A stretch of DNA of 64,000 nt, taken from positions 214,904 to 278,903 of the forward strand of contig JBGTQJ010000005.1 of assembly GCA_041941305.1 (NCBI GenBank), in the 5' to 3' direction. Positions 28,701 through 36,800 of this stretch are shown here, piece after piece. Both the position numbers and the translations under genes were made by a program. Source of the stretch: JANSWP01 sp041941305. Its GTDB lineage: Bacteria; Bacteroidota; Bacteroidia; Chitinophagales; Saprospiraceae. The notes beneath the pieces are model-generated. The model was not told where the DNA came from. It ran no database searches and saw only the letters and a program-made list of their open reading frames with translations. Position 1 is the stretch's first letter. Every line of letters starts with the position of its first letter.

Positions 28701-30472
28701 TCTCCATACCCCTTTACAGCCTGGAAAAAGAAGCTGCAGGATGGCGACCGGTCTTTAAGGATGCCACTGTCTTTTCAGATGTAGAGGAGTTGAGCATTTA
28801 CTCCGCAGACCGGAGTCTCTTTCAAAAATGGTATAGCAGTGAGCACAAGCTAAACAGTCTGGATACCGAGAACCCTGAAAATCTGAATCCAATCGACTGG
28901 ATTCAAACTCTTCTTCCAGAATTGGATGATTATAGCGACATCTATTTACGCACAAAAAGTGGTCACCTCTATCACAGTACAGTGGATCTGGAGAGTGATT
29001 TACTAACTTTTACTCTGGATGAAAACAACTGGCAGAATACGCCTTATGAAGCAGGAGATGCGGCAGAGGAGGGCAGTATGAAGCTCGACCGCATTAGTAA
29101 TAATGGTCAACTGACGGGCAAAATTCAACTGACCTATCGCAATAGCCGCCCCGTCACTGAGCTGGATGTCGCCATCTATAATGAGGAATTGGAACGACAA
29201 ACAATATACTTCAGTGGAGAAGAGAAATACAGAGAATACACCTTTTCCAATTCCGGAGGACAAAACATCAATCTAAGAGACTGGGATGGGCTCTATCATT
29301 TCAATCTGACCGAAGGAGACAATTATACCATCTTCCTAAGAAATGAATCCGATCAATACCTCGTCCTCAATGTCAATGATGAATTTTGGGAAGAGCTGTC
29401 CGTATTCTGGTTTGATGCTGACGATTTTGAAACGGCAGCAAATCTGGCAGCTTATTTTGATATTGGAGATTATGCTTTAGAGATGGAAGCGATAGAATCT
29501 GTATCCCTTCCAACAATCCCTTTTGGAAATGAATGGACTATAGAGGGCTGGATGCATTTGGAAACTCCTAGTGCTTACTCCTGTTTATTCAGATTGTCCT
29601 TTGATGGCACATATTATGGCATATATAAGGAAGAAAATGAAATTGAGACAGATTTTGGTAATGAATCAAATTGGAATTATTCAAGTATAGAAAACGAATG
29701 GATTCATTTAGCTGTCACATATGAAAATGAAACCCTTTCAACTTTTCTTAATGGAGAAAAAATAGGAACGATATTAGAAGAAATTATAATTCCTGCTACA
29801 AATACTAATTCTACTATTAGCTATCCTTCCGGTTCTTCACTTTATAAAAATTGCAGGTATGATGATTTTGCAATTTGGAATTATGCTCGAAACGAAGAAA
29901 AAGTACAGGAAAGTTATTTGTATGGTATCGACCCAAATACAGCTGGACTCATAGCATTTTATAATTTCAATGATGGTCCAGGAAGTTCAAGACTTACCGA
30001 TATAAGTGTAAATGGACATCACGGAACCCTAAGTGAATATATGGAAAATATGTCCGATTGGGTACCCTCAGATAAACAACCTACAGATTATGACCCAGGT
30101 CCTTATACCCTGCAAATAAATGAAAAAGATCATCCCGAACTTAAATACCTGACCGACGACAACTGGTACGATATTGCTCAGCTCTACCTGCGCAATACGG
30201 ATGGCAGCCATTTGCTGCATTGGTTTGATGGCTATCTGTTTGAGCTGGAATCAGAGAGCACCAACTTTGCCTGTGGCGATATTCCCTACCAGGAGGCACT
30301 TCTGGATTCCAGCGATTCCTATGAGTTGTTCTTGAAAACCGTAGATGGTGAATACTACTATATCGAAGATACCAATGCCTCCAGCTTCCAGCTTCTAGAG
30401 GAACTCGACCCGGAGGATGAGCGGGTGCCGAATGAGATGAAGGAGGGGGTTGTGGGGAGTGGGTCGGAGTAG
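16709..30472 (+). CDS. Giant secreted TANFOR/LamG protein (4587 aa)
   Basis: The product has a signal peptide (1-23, ending LEAQ). The N-terminal ~165 residues (YPVQLTGFTIPPRSLDLSVY, then VPEGYNSICLEVIDI) match the pattern of the TANFOR domain of Bacteroidota. A fibronectin-like unit follows (WTPMH, YAWRVKAY, to ~285) and then a Gly/Asp linker. Residues ~310-2160 are long beta-rich repeats interrupted by an acidic run (DDDEDDEEEEAED, ~1580). Residues ~2640-2915 are atypically helical and AT-rich. Four LamG jelly rolls follow at about 3286-3491, 3529-3724, 3761-3958 and 4253-4441 (WHHYAL, LDEL..W, YYDFNDG). Units of the unnamed module pair seen in the next gene occur around 3135-3280, 4000-4095 and 4465-4560. 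No T9SS tail is recognisable at the end (GVVGSGSE). It probably acts at the cell surface in adhesion, but the ligand is unknown. Confidence 0.9.
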   Translation: MRLRNNLLLLLIAMMSFGWTLEAQQVYPVQLTGFTIPPRSLDLSVYSFERSQDLSFTAQLNDPVEPFRDVRLNLTIENGNSIIYQTDPNFSAPPIRLNQFQPETFDGVALGSYLNPMSLVGPSGLGQGSTIVPEGYNSICLEVIDIQRNVPISRKVCLSGSYVLNQPPQLLLPACGDQKEFPETQNLLFTWTPMHIGSQNSPNPVEYEFQLVELSPGIQDPNDGFEAALQIYQTTTISASLLYSISEPMLEPNKVYAWRVKAYSLLNQSSLLFENDGYSPVCTFSFFDENGGGTGSGAAADQEEDSRPIPQGCEVFSTDFGPISAAGEDPMALVEGDNVKLGYFDMEILDASPSGDGVSGTAFVTVPFLKAKFPVNFTDLKVKENMRAYGAGNIEVNVESDFQLDPTMLTPGLLGSIISEDYVDNLESFFLNGMGQNRLTFQFNPSDLAVVNLPIGVDKENNEEALPMIAILGLRFTERNAFMNCVGFHRLENGDLMRFAGTDISITPLGIKSNSKLDLLESAQSPLSGIFQLSIKAGNNASNIGMDCQGTNAFNLETEILISEEVMVRASDQQAIRFQLSDQSNDPAQYLGDIETFEDFTIPSLPGFEFSMEKGQLDLNTEQKLEITNPNPFHAEANENNWQGLLLNEVQVTLPTEFDFTGNDQNFQLEQGELFLSEEGAFGKFSGTGLVSIADGRMADWPYSVDLFDLEIKKGSPESSSISGKIQVPLLDEPFDYTANLDISDSDVKIEANPSPGAYNMSMWNATFEVEEGTEVIARLEDLGDEGKSFFPSASLKGNLSFSFDEKTFADKLTGDQAEKMLRIRQAFSLKGDLDIELKDLALDGLVIDPFAGTQDKYALFDFGTGADSIQIAGKAISITDLNILYKNDPKQELGLELKITERYNELNLIIWAQEDGQGGFIFNRIETSTKKVECDCVNNEDIFFDPTKLNKYLEKHYEKFYAPGKPKFSDYSVGGSYLPSGFSQEELDELHKTAVMAHLQQNSINGFVVDDINNVSEIYIPFLGATIAIKQDKAVKSDLIKTGLTDLTLTKVDDHELGSSGAWELPYDLTGQIDEFLNKNETSFPLATTRLLLTDLKLPPGYNSTEIGAEDEITVEITLVVKIPGSSENSYLIFTNDDVKIGAYEVGFEDLKLFLLEDKSHPFYNSEPDPEAEEGDVRNYGITYLSKKTGNTYNEDLSTGSYAFLKCEGFQYYNVQGMVTLPYYGEDESLSLNTLKKLNKSGVVGESLYLDATFPFTINGPDLSKFIAPLNTNYEDGTPVNFEINGLEFKTVTIDEGYFDFNPDESAEGFTGDEGDSFKGLALNKIQVEFDGLMTKEGDQRKKLKLPGNNFAFSFSNGISGNINMSANVITKEANADLGGWPYTITSLMYGMFTDNELNAADVEFSNEDSDGLIEWCSMKGTMLIPIFKDLDYNWVAFNGELNGLFWDSENTQYYPTGVFDLGDDANNNALDNQTFAVDWVDGLSLKLEDSTIDIIYNRNIGEFEAAAVLNGTAGIYNSTDEVDQGNSTTFNFGLSFLAFEGLSINVSESNCGSDDALGGIRDIDFGVWGLASYDLGGDDDEDDEEEEAEDGMQGFPVSLEALQFNCTKPGSWSLIIGLKLNLVPGETVQGEGDEEDTETAGLSATAQLNYIFNKNDKGELVYSDFWLDAIYVEGEFASMSVNGALVFIKEDDLYGNGVKGYLDVELSSMGLQLQVLAQFGTTKADNKNGEQKSAYRYFFFDIEFVQNPGVLVGPLPIAWHGLSGGIFFNCDAQTPVDDIDPFADQDKINAGTIMTPTVTTNTNLAVECPFGELCDPGVGLSLYNYEPSLGSMGLHLGVILSLSNKPETMVGELKVGAEFYINPLTSTYKINAIDINGALYFSSEDIFKRAEAPVVATVDLKVDFENKEIRGAFNMTIDYGAPDDEPTVTLATAEGGVNGALHFTMSDHPDAGKWYFKLGAPLEPGEITMALVDVFEAPISFYLQLGHDLDPIPTIKDIIPHWPDNGTAEGRLSDTFFSTGDGIVFGLKLGFSSNPSFGPFYANVDAAIGFDLSMMRYDDAPPECGLESFGINNWYIRGNGYAYIEGSMGIKYDLGFTSGQAEIFKGFAAVAIKTELPNPTYFNAQVYVSYEVLGGLIKGSCNFEFEEGEQIALDCLSGGMPSGPAELGIPIIGSTYPEEGDNGEAPPVFVTPQASFNLAINEEIQFPVYNEDFVQERIDRYKPVLNDFYLTKKGSSERIDGKLNQSAYQVSLDIDDLLEAESVYILHIKYEWQKREGADENWETVEVEGVSTEEHEEIEFTTDNFPTEMVDSEFKLSQPADGQHFWTKDYAIPMIEFEQGGWEQLFPAKSEKKVNGETIVYDYMVQVTEYNKTTGKETGNVYSLPLTEYPGMVAYETEKIKSEKIYLDEAGVNVYIPIVEIVSSTGEIVEFEGLNELLTYDGNKIYKLEIMRVPVQKTAEVMQEDNAAAAQLFDEDGNPIEESGDFTILGINTTSLAPSSDLYGEIGILYEMWFCTSKEEKFSEKVEEYFKTDNVNVEVSNDGWVKTLNHPLQEPGLSKDLGVEINIDSENPLGIDSRYLESAETGDDLGRVSRYELNPIVLKPVVLTGIEGFDEFDLIRLNTNFNQASQFKAYQQHGTGAFEDTEEIEDKFFSDNFSKIEDLYESVEKARDNLILDYIDTHANDGGTKDEFMAALNADDLESSNIPTWAQYMAEWLLIDDNFDNISWNHNFNSYEEFKNHYTSSKKTMLWLTCHNYDSEYWKDKMFEAAKDDFIDYVDLTLGVELDALEEAVNLFSLFMGKPEDLEGWSTIVIDGGLARFSITDPITPSIIEEGSETVQIDLYRPSIIAKQFLAYGELWYDFGNIFLSILDLYLEEISWTKSIGFYNSFSNVLSENFDDFYDWYDNAGELYDVNDIVSHNHKLILKFPNIDRWNYTHEAIDPNAYDWHTFTYEKIFHRSFTNTSGVEKTPENSPTGTSNGTAGSESNDLNPIKLKKTFNLIKTGEDKNGFTEAIELEWDEHLAEEYGIESISLAYFEVFDHDPGNGDFKLISYVDVLNEEEDIYDSDGNRYKVFYDAELNAPLFHYVFDDHKNAENIYVCIVDKDGEVVNASMDLLEDLEESPEIVDVVDFPTDPSAYSFFRREKLLRFPRNLENNPLQMLMYSMGTRNDFEVEAVSIYDDQDKRLLLWRGDVKTMYSYIGDSYTAVEEDFVLQTEEGSSENHILFEMDPDIEYTVYVKSDEGMESFVTDNDYWINRGGASVYRFDDSYPDAVFLPVDGNNALNFEAEQWVDLTGNNGDEANGLELGLPILNMTIEAWVKFGSGSVTDAPILSFDTGNNPWSLRQNGSDIEFELRTLPNNEKNIAIASNLINTGDWTHLAATYDGKTMRLYVNGLEEASIEQTGLIDYDMEGYLKLGGYNFEGAIDEVSLWTTVRSQAEILVDAAEGPYGLDPDYSQEQSGLLLYYKFDENLGDTEFPNLSGTGQNGILEKEFDHVTGNNWVASEVPRDMGIDTEEIANDVAPGNFALEYKIKNHRVQLPTNMMDEITNDFTVEFWAKSGDSGDGERFEIIRQYGLFSIYTYDNGRFLFDHGDEKIEFGEQFINDGSWHHYALSGEGGNIITLYRDGIQLLTLNSDFEIENNDTDLFIGYLVNANNLSLDELSFWSIARTGEQIYEDFLSENLLLNNNLDHLVAYYDFNDGSGQELVSDRSGNEHHASFYNSEGSGTPAEWEIEWIEGAEPSPNNYIIPQNPSSNYAMSFLYDDGISSITVNDHEKFDEIQEELTIQFWAKSSDDFDDWSTRFAYKESFFSIWIKKSNRLTYYNHDGKTSAFSEGSFINDGNWHHYAIIAKNENEWELYQDGQLFEEITEEFEFVANDEDLKIGLVYINESSASLDELIIWTTARTAQEIEDYYNTGSISLENKDLLAYYAFNDGPGSTFLSDQSGNHLHGEISYGTHTIPEYEDEEGNLIPEKTIDSEEWIPGATSGGSTTPPISIPLYSLEKEAAGWRPVFKDATVFSDVEELSIYSADRSLFQKWYSSEHKLNSLDTENPENLNPIDWIQTLLPELDDYSDIYLRTKSGHLYHSTVDLESDLLTFTLDENNWQNTPYEAGDAAEEGSMKLDRISNNGQLTGKIQLTYRNSRPVTELDVAIYNEELERQTIYFSGEEKYREYTFSNSGGQNINLRDWDGLYHFNLTEGDNYTIFLRNESDQYLVLNVNDEFWEELSVFWFDADDFETAANLAAYFDIGDYALEMEAIESVSLPTIPFGNEWTIEGWMHLETPSAYSCLFRLSFDGTYYGIYKEENEIETDFGNESNWNYSSIENEWIHLAVTYENETLSTFLNGEKIGTILEEIIIPATNTNSTISYPSGSSLYKNCRYDDFAIWNYARNEEKVQESYLYGIDPNTAGLIAFYNFNDGPGSSRLTDISVNGHHGTLSEYMENMSDWVPSDKQPTDYDPGPYTLQINEKDHPELKYLTDDNWYDIAQLYLRNTDGSHLLHWFDGYLFELESESTNFACGDIPYQEALLDSSDSYELFLKTVDGEYYYIEDTNASSFQLLEELDPEDERVPNEMKEGVVGSGSE

Positions 30473-30485
30473 GTTCAGAAGATGG

Positions 30486-30564
30486 TCCTCCCCCTTAATC
30501 CCCCTCCAAAGGGGGAGATCGGTGTGTGGAATCTCCCCCTTTGGAGGGGGATTAAGGGGGAGGA
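30486..30564. repeat. Perfect 34-bp inverted repeat
   Basis: The arms are 30486-30519 (starting TCCTCCCCCTTAATCCCCC) and 30531-30564 (ending GGGGATTAAGGGGGAGGA), with an 11-nt loop and a following A-run. It is the strongest hairpin in the window and could terminate transcripts from the 4587-residue gene, though it is also typical of intergenic palindromes common in this group. Confidence 0.85.
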
Positions 30565-30598
30565 AAAACACGAAGCGCTAGTTGAAAATTAAAATCAT

Positions 30599-30780
30599 GT
30601 TTACTAAACTTCAAAAGTTGTATGTCTTTAGCGCCGAAAATGCCTTGCCTTCGCAGCCCCCTAGCCCCCTAAAGGGGGAAATCCTCCCTTTAGACCTCAA
30701 AAGGGTGGCAATTCCCCCTTTAGGGGGCTAGGGGGTTGGGCTGGGATTTGCGCTAAATACATACCAAAAGTTTAGTAAAC
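30599..30780. repeat. Nested ~180-bp palindrome
   Basis: Outer arms GTTTACTAAACTT (30599-30611) and AAGTTTAGTAAAC (30768-30780) are exact complements. Next inward, TATGT.TTTAGCGC pairs with GCGCTAAATACATA. The inner arms at 30654-30680 and 30712-30738 (CAGCCCCCTAGCCCCC type) match with one mismatch. The nesting suggests a single mobile or structured unit rather than chance hairpins. Confidence 0.7.
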
Positions 30781-30824
30781 GTATTTGAAACCTCTTAAAA
30801 CCTAAAAGAAAAAACAACAAAAAA

Positions 30825-33800
30825 ATGAATAGTATCTACTACTTTTTGCTGTTTATTGTTAGCTCGGCTGCTGTGGTGAATCTGAAAGAGGAACCAGCTG
30901 CATATGTTTTAGAGCCTGTCGAAAATGAAGAGCGGGTGTACATCACTGCTCCACCAGGTGTTGAGGGAGAGACCAACCGATTGTTGAGTATCGTGTTTTC
31001 AACTGCCGGGATGTATTCGGATACCTGGATCAGCATCTACGATGCCGAGAATCGTCGGGTACTCTATCGGACACCAGATGAAATGCAGCAAACTACCTAT
31101 ACCAGTGAAGAAGGATTGGCAAACTATACGAGTAATTATCAGACGCTGGACCCCAATGTGCTGGATTTCTTTTTGGATCCCTACCAGACTTATCAAGTGT
31201 ATATTCAACGAGGTAGTACCGATAGTGGGGAAGGCGGTAGTATCAGCCTGACATCTGATGAAAATTTTTGGAATCCGGGTACGGGGGCAACTTGTCCCTC
31301 CCTGGTAATGAATAATTTTGAAGAAGAGCTGCCTTCTCTTTATTTTGAAGCGGATGCAGAAGTGTCGATCTATAAAAATCAGGAAGATAACTGGACGTTC
31401 CAACATTTAAATTCCGATGTGTATAATGACATTGAAGAAGTCTATTGGGTGGGAGTCAGTGGAAAAACAAAACACTGGAATCAGGATGGTTATTTGATTA
31501 CAACAACTGTAGATGGAGACATTATAGCCGAATGCCGGGATATTCCAGGATCGGGAGAGGTTTTGGATGAGGAGGACTGGACGACTATTGCTATCAAGTC
31601 AGCAGCAATTTATGATATCAGCGGGGCGGTTGCTACCATTGACCCCGAAAATCCATCCAACAATCAGGAAACAGAAGAAGAAAATGAAACCACCTATCCT
31701 TATTACACAATAGATAGGACGGAGGGAGTGGACAGGTTGCATTTGACGAAACTGGAATTTAAAGACAATGAAACGAGTACCAGCAATGGCGAAAGCATAC
31801 CAGAACCCTGGGCAGATCCCAGCCCTGTTGTTTTGGTTTCTGTCAAAGATGCCGGCGCACTAAAATTGGAGTACAATTTACCTGAACTGGAAAGACAATG
31901 CATTTTTACGATTTACGACAATCTCGATCGCTTGTTGGTGTATAGTCAGCCCAATTTGAGCAACCCAAAGGTTTCCAATCCAGCAAAAATATTGAAGTTT
32001 ACTTACCAGGACGACGAAGTTTCAGCTACTGGCGAAAATGCAATGATGGAAACCGTGAACCTGCTCGATTTGGATCCGGTTAGTTTAGAGATAGGTGAAG
32101 AAGGTTTTAAATTTATTTCTCCTGTTCCAAGCACGGCTACTACCTCTTCTACTACCCTTGTTTCTACTACTCATAGGTTGGCGACTCTTTATGCCAAAAT
32201 GTTAAGTGACAACTCTACTGCAAGCCTTGAATTGGGTGAGGATTTTTTGAACGGTGAATGTTTAGCCCAATCCTTGAGTTTTGATAAAGACATAGAAGAG
32301 GATCGCTTTATTGATCCGGAAAGCATTCAAAATGTGGAAGATACAAAAGGAGAATTTGCCCTTGCATTTGACGGGCAGAACGACTACCTAAGTATGGGTA
32401 CGAAAAACCTCGGTGGTTTTGAACGCAGTTTGGCGACCTGGTTCAAGGCAGATGTGCTATCAGGAACGCAGTTCTTGATGGGTATTCCCGGGCAAGCAGC
32501 CTTAAGTCTTGAAAACGATAAAGCCAAACTGGAAATGAATATCGGTGGTACCGTGGTTGTTTTGGATGGATCTTTTGAACTTAAAACCGAGACCTGGTTA
32601 CATCTGGCAGGTACTTTTGACGGCTATGAAGTGGCGCTTTATTTAAATGGGGAGTTGATAGCTTCACAGACACAAAGTGGTCAGGTCCAAGCTTCGGATT
32701 TGTTAACTGTTGGTGGGCAGGCAGATGGAGATTTTTTCACGGGATTGTTGGATGAAACCACCATTTGGTCTTCGGGATTGTCGCAGGAAGAAATCCAAAA
32801 TATGCTGGACTTTGGTGTCGATATGAAAGACGGAGATCTTTCCGCCTACCTCAATTACAACCAGGGCTCCAATGCCATTGCCCACGATATTTCCAATCAC
32901 GGTTTTGATGGCAACTTTCAGGATATGGATGCTGCCACTGCCTGGAATGCTGATGATATAGCACCCGACTGGCCATTAGCTGATGGAACCGACTATGCAA
33001 TGGATTTGACTGCTGAAAATCAATATGTCTACATCTCCAATTCGGATAAACTGAATGAATTAGGACTGGATTTTACTTTTGAGTTTTGGGCAAAATCAGC
33101 GGATGTGGGATCAGGTGTTCACTCTATCTTTAACAAATCCACCGACTGGGGTGTAATGGTAGATAACACTACCTTGAGCCTGGAAATAGGAGGCGAAAAT
33201 GCAATTCTCATCAATGAAGGCTTTCTCGAGGATGGGGAATGGCATCATTATACATTTGCCGGCATTGGTGGAACTGAAAGCCAGTTTTACCGAGATGGAA
33301 TATTAATAGAGAGCAATCAAAAAACCTACACCGTTAATCCATCAGAGGAATTTTTTACGATAGGTGGTTCAGGTGATGAGACTTCTGCCATGATTACACT
33401 CGACGATATCAGCATTTGGAAAACTGCAAGGAGTGATAATGAAATCTATTCAGATTACCTTACTCAAACGATTGACGCAAAAGATGAAAATCTAATTGCC
33501 TATTACGATTTTAATGAAGCACCGGGTCGCTGGCTGGTTCAGGATAAAACGGGTCAATCTCATACGGGTTTTTTGACCAATATGGAAGCAGAGAATTGTT
33601 GGGTAGAAGCTTTAAAACCAAAACCCGCCGATCTTAATTTTTTAGCCAGTGATTACATTTTGAAAGAGGAAAATGAAGGCCTCGTTTTTTACACCTTTAA
33701 TCACGAAAATATAGAGCAGTTATTTCTCCGTTATCGACGGGAAGAAGGATCTGAATTTCTGCTCAGGTGGTGGACTTCAGAAGGGGTGTTATACGAGGGC

Positions 33801-36800
33801 ACTCAGGGTAAAGGCAGGTTGTCTTGTGAACCCATACCTGCCACGGAAGGGGTGATTTTTGATGGACCTCTAAATGCATTCACTGCTTATTTGGAAGACA
33901 AGGATGGTGTGTATTACCGGGTTTCTCATTCTGCCCCTGAGAATAATTTTCAATCCATGTCCAATGCACCGGAGGTGTTCAGCCGTCCAAGAATGAAGCT
34001 GAGTACCGCTGATGAGCGACATATGCTCTTAACGCATAACCAGGAACTACCACAGGAGGAAACCGTCGTCACTATTTATGACAACCAGGATCGATTGGTA
34101 CTCTGGACTACAAACAACCAAAACCACAAATTCAATTATGGTGTGGATAGTCCAGGTTTTGTTCGCTTTTCCACTGAAGAAAAAAATGAGGACAAGCTTA
34201 TCTATTTAAACGTTTTAGAGCAGCTTGAGGAGGATATCACTTATACGTTGAATGTCAGTTTAGGTGTAGGACTTCAAGATAGCTGGTCATTTACCACCAG
34301 TGATTTGGAAAGCGATTGTTCAGAATATCGATGGTTGATGAGTTTTCAGGATCGGGATATTGCCAATTTATTTACAGATCCCGATCTGCCATTGGGTTAT
34401 TCTTCAATGGATTATGTTCTAGACTTTCAGGCATCAACAGAGCTGGTAAAAATACCGGATCCGGATGGCTTTTTTGCACAGCTGGGCTCAGACTTCAGCT
34501 TTGAGTTTTGGGCAAAATCCAATGACTCTGGTAGCGGGGACTTGCCAGTTTTTAGGAAAAAGAATGCCTTTGGAATCAATATAGGCAATGGAAGCGATGT
34601 AGGGTTTTATACAGCCAATGCTACCTATAATTTTGAAGATCAATTTTTGGTGGACGGTGTATTTCATCATTACAGCCTGACGGGACAAGGAGGTACGGAA
34701 TTAAAGTTGTACAGAGATGGCGTATTGGTTCAAACTATTTCAGAAAGCTATGCAATTGAGGCTTCTGATTTTCCACTAATTCTTGGTTCAGATGCCGGGA
34801 AGACCCCCATTCTCAGCCTCGATGAATTGCGCATTTGGAACAATACCCGGATAGAGCCTCAAATTTTTGAAGATTACGTCTATGGCATTGACCTGGAAGA
34901 AGATGGAGAAGGTTTGCTCGCCTATTATAATTTTAATGGCGGTCCGGGGCAATGGCTCTTGAATGATGAAACTGGAAACGAGAATACAGGTGTTTTACAA
35001 GACATGAGTGGTGTAGAGCGATGGTTGGAAAGCGATAGAAGTGAGATTGACCCGGATGAAGCATATATTTATAAAGTAGTGAACAATGGCGGTGATTTTA
35101 CACTAGAAGGGGACCTGGATAATGTAGAAGAAATTATTGCCATCAAAGAAAATGGTAACAATATTTTTTATTCCAGAACGAGGGGTATTCTTTATCAGGA
35201 AAAAGATGGAGAAGATCTCGTCACTTGCGTGCCTTTTACAGAAATCATGGGTTCCAATATAACCCAGGTTTGGGTGAAAACAGCGGATGAGGAGCCGCTT
35301 TATTATGGCTTGGCGGATGTTTCAGGTCGCTATTTGCCTCCACAACCGGAGACGGCATTGCCGGAAATAACCTTGCCCCCCTATTTGCAGATAGATAAAT
35401 CAGCCGAGGAGGTGGCTTACCTAATATCTTATCAGGTAATGACAGCTTTTGGAGTTCTTTTTAAAAATTCCATAACTTTTGCACTCTGGGAAGAACCAAA
35501 ACAAGGCGAAGCTCGGCTCTTGGCTTATGGAAGCTCCGAGGATATGAAAACTATTAATTATACCAATGACTATCCGGACGTACCGGTTACCCAATTGGAA
35601 GCCCCCTATACCATTCCATTAAACGATTATGAGGATAAAGTCTTGTATGTCAAGCAAAATAATGGAGATACTTACCAAATAAACCTGGATAAAAATAAAG
35701 ATTGCTTCACCCATGCATTGGATCTTGGAGATACGGATGTAGATGAGTCCAAATTTGATTTGTACAGCATCTATGTAAATCAGGCAGCCCTTTTTGAAGC
35801 GCCTTTTGAAACGAGGAATGGGCGCTCTTATCTGATAAGTGACTATGAGGGGATAACGGGGGAAAATCCCCGAAGCTTTGAGGCATGGATTAGCTCGGTC
35901 TCCGACAATGGAACCATCGCTTCCTGGGGAACGCAGGGTAACGGTTCCATGTGGCAGCTGAATATAGAAGACAAAAAAGTGGCATTGAATATTGGGCAAG
36001 GGAAAATATTTACTAAGAAATCAATAAAAATGGGAGATTGGTTCCACCTGGCAGTCGTGATGGAATCCAATCAATTGGGGGATATAAAAATATATATTGA
36101 TGGTGAAAAAGCTGAAACCACGCTTACACCTAACCAGCCGCCGATAGCGACTTCAAGCGATGGACAACTCGAAATTGCAGCCCTTCAGGGAGAAAAGTTG
36201 TTAAAAGGAAAAATGGAAGAAGTTCGACTCTGGAACAAAGTACTTAGCCTGGAAGATATTTTGGCCAATAAAGGGCGGGAATTGACGGGCAATGAAGAAG
36301 GACTGGAACTCTTTTACAATTTTAATGAAGGGCATACTGGAATCACGATTCCCGACAACAGCAACAATGGCAGAGATGGGACTTATACCCATGTCGCAGA
36401 CTGGCCTTATGCGGTTTCAGTTTATGAAGATTCCACCATTTTAGAAGGAGATTGTGACTTGATAAGAGAGTTATATGTAGTTAGAAACAACAAAATAGAA
36501 TTGTATACCCACGGCAGTGTTTACAAAGAGTCCAATAAGAGTTTGTCATGTTCTGATTTTCCCACCGATCTGGGGGAAGGGGTCAATGAGGTATGGATTA
36601 GGACCTTTAAAGAGGATGGAGGTCATATTGAGAATTTTTCTGAATACTATAACATTTTTGATTTCGACCAAATTTTCATGATGCCTCCAACACCGGGGAC
36701 TTCACTGGAATCGGAATTGACAGAGGAAATTGTCCGTCTCGGAAATCTGGAGGGGGCTGACGAAGGATATAATGGTTTTAACGTTACTTTCAGCGATGAA

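Larger units (their letters stand above)
30473..30824. other. Intergenic region made almost entirely of palindromes
   Basis: These 352 bp between the two giant genes hold a perfect 34-bp inverted repeat (30486-30564) starting 14 bp after the stop codon, and a nested ~180-bp palindrome (30599-30780) ending 44 bp before the next ATG. No promoter box was identified. The second giant gene could be read through these structures or have its own undetected promoter. Confidence 0.6.

Noticed and set aside
30435..30470. G-rich stretch at the end of the 4587-residue gene as a G-quadruplex
   Set aside because: Only three runs of three or more G are present close together; weak evidence.
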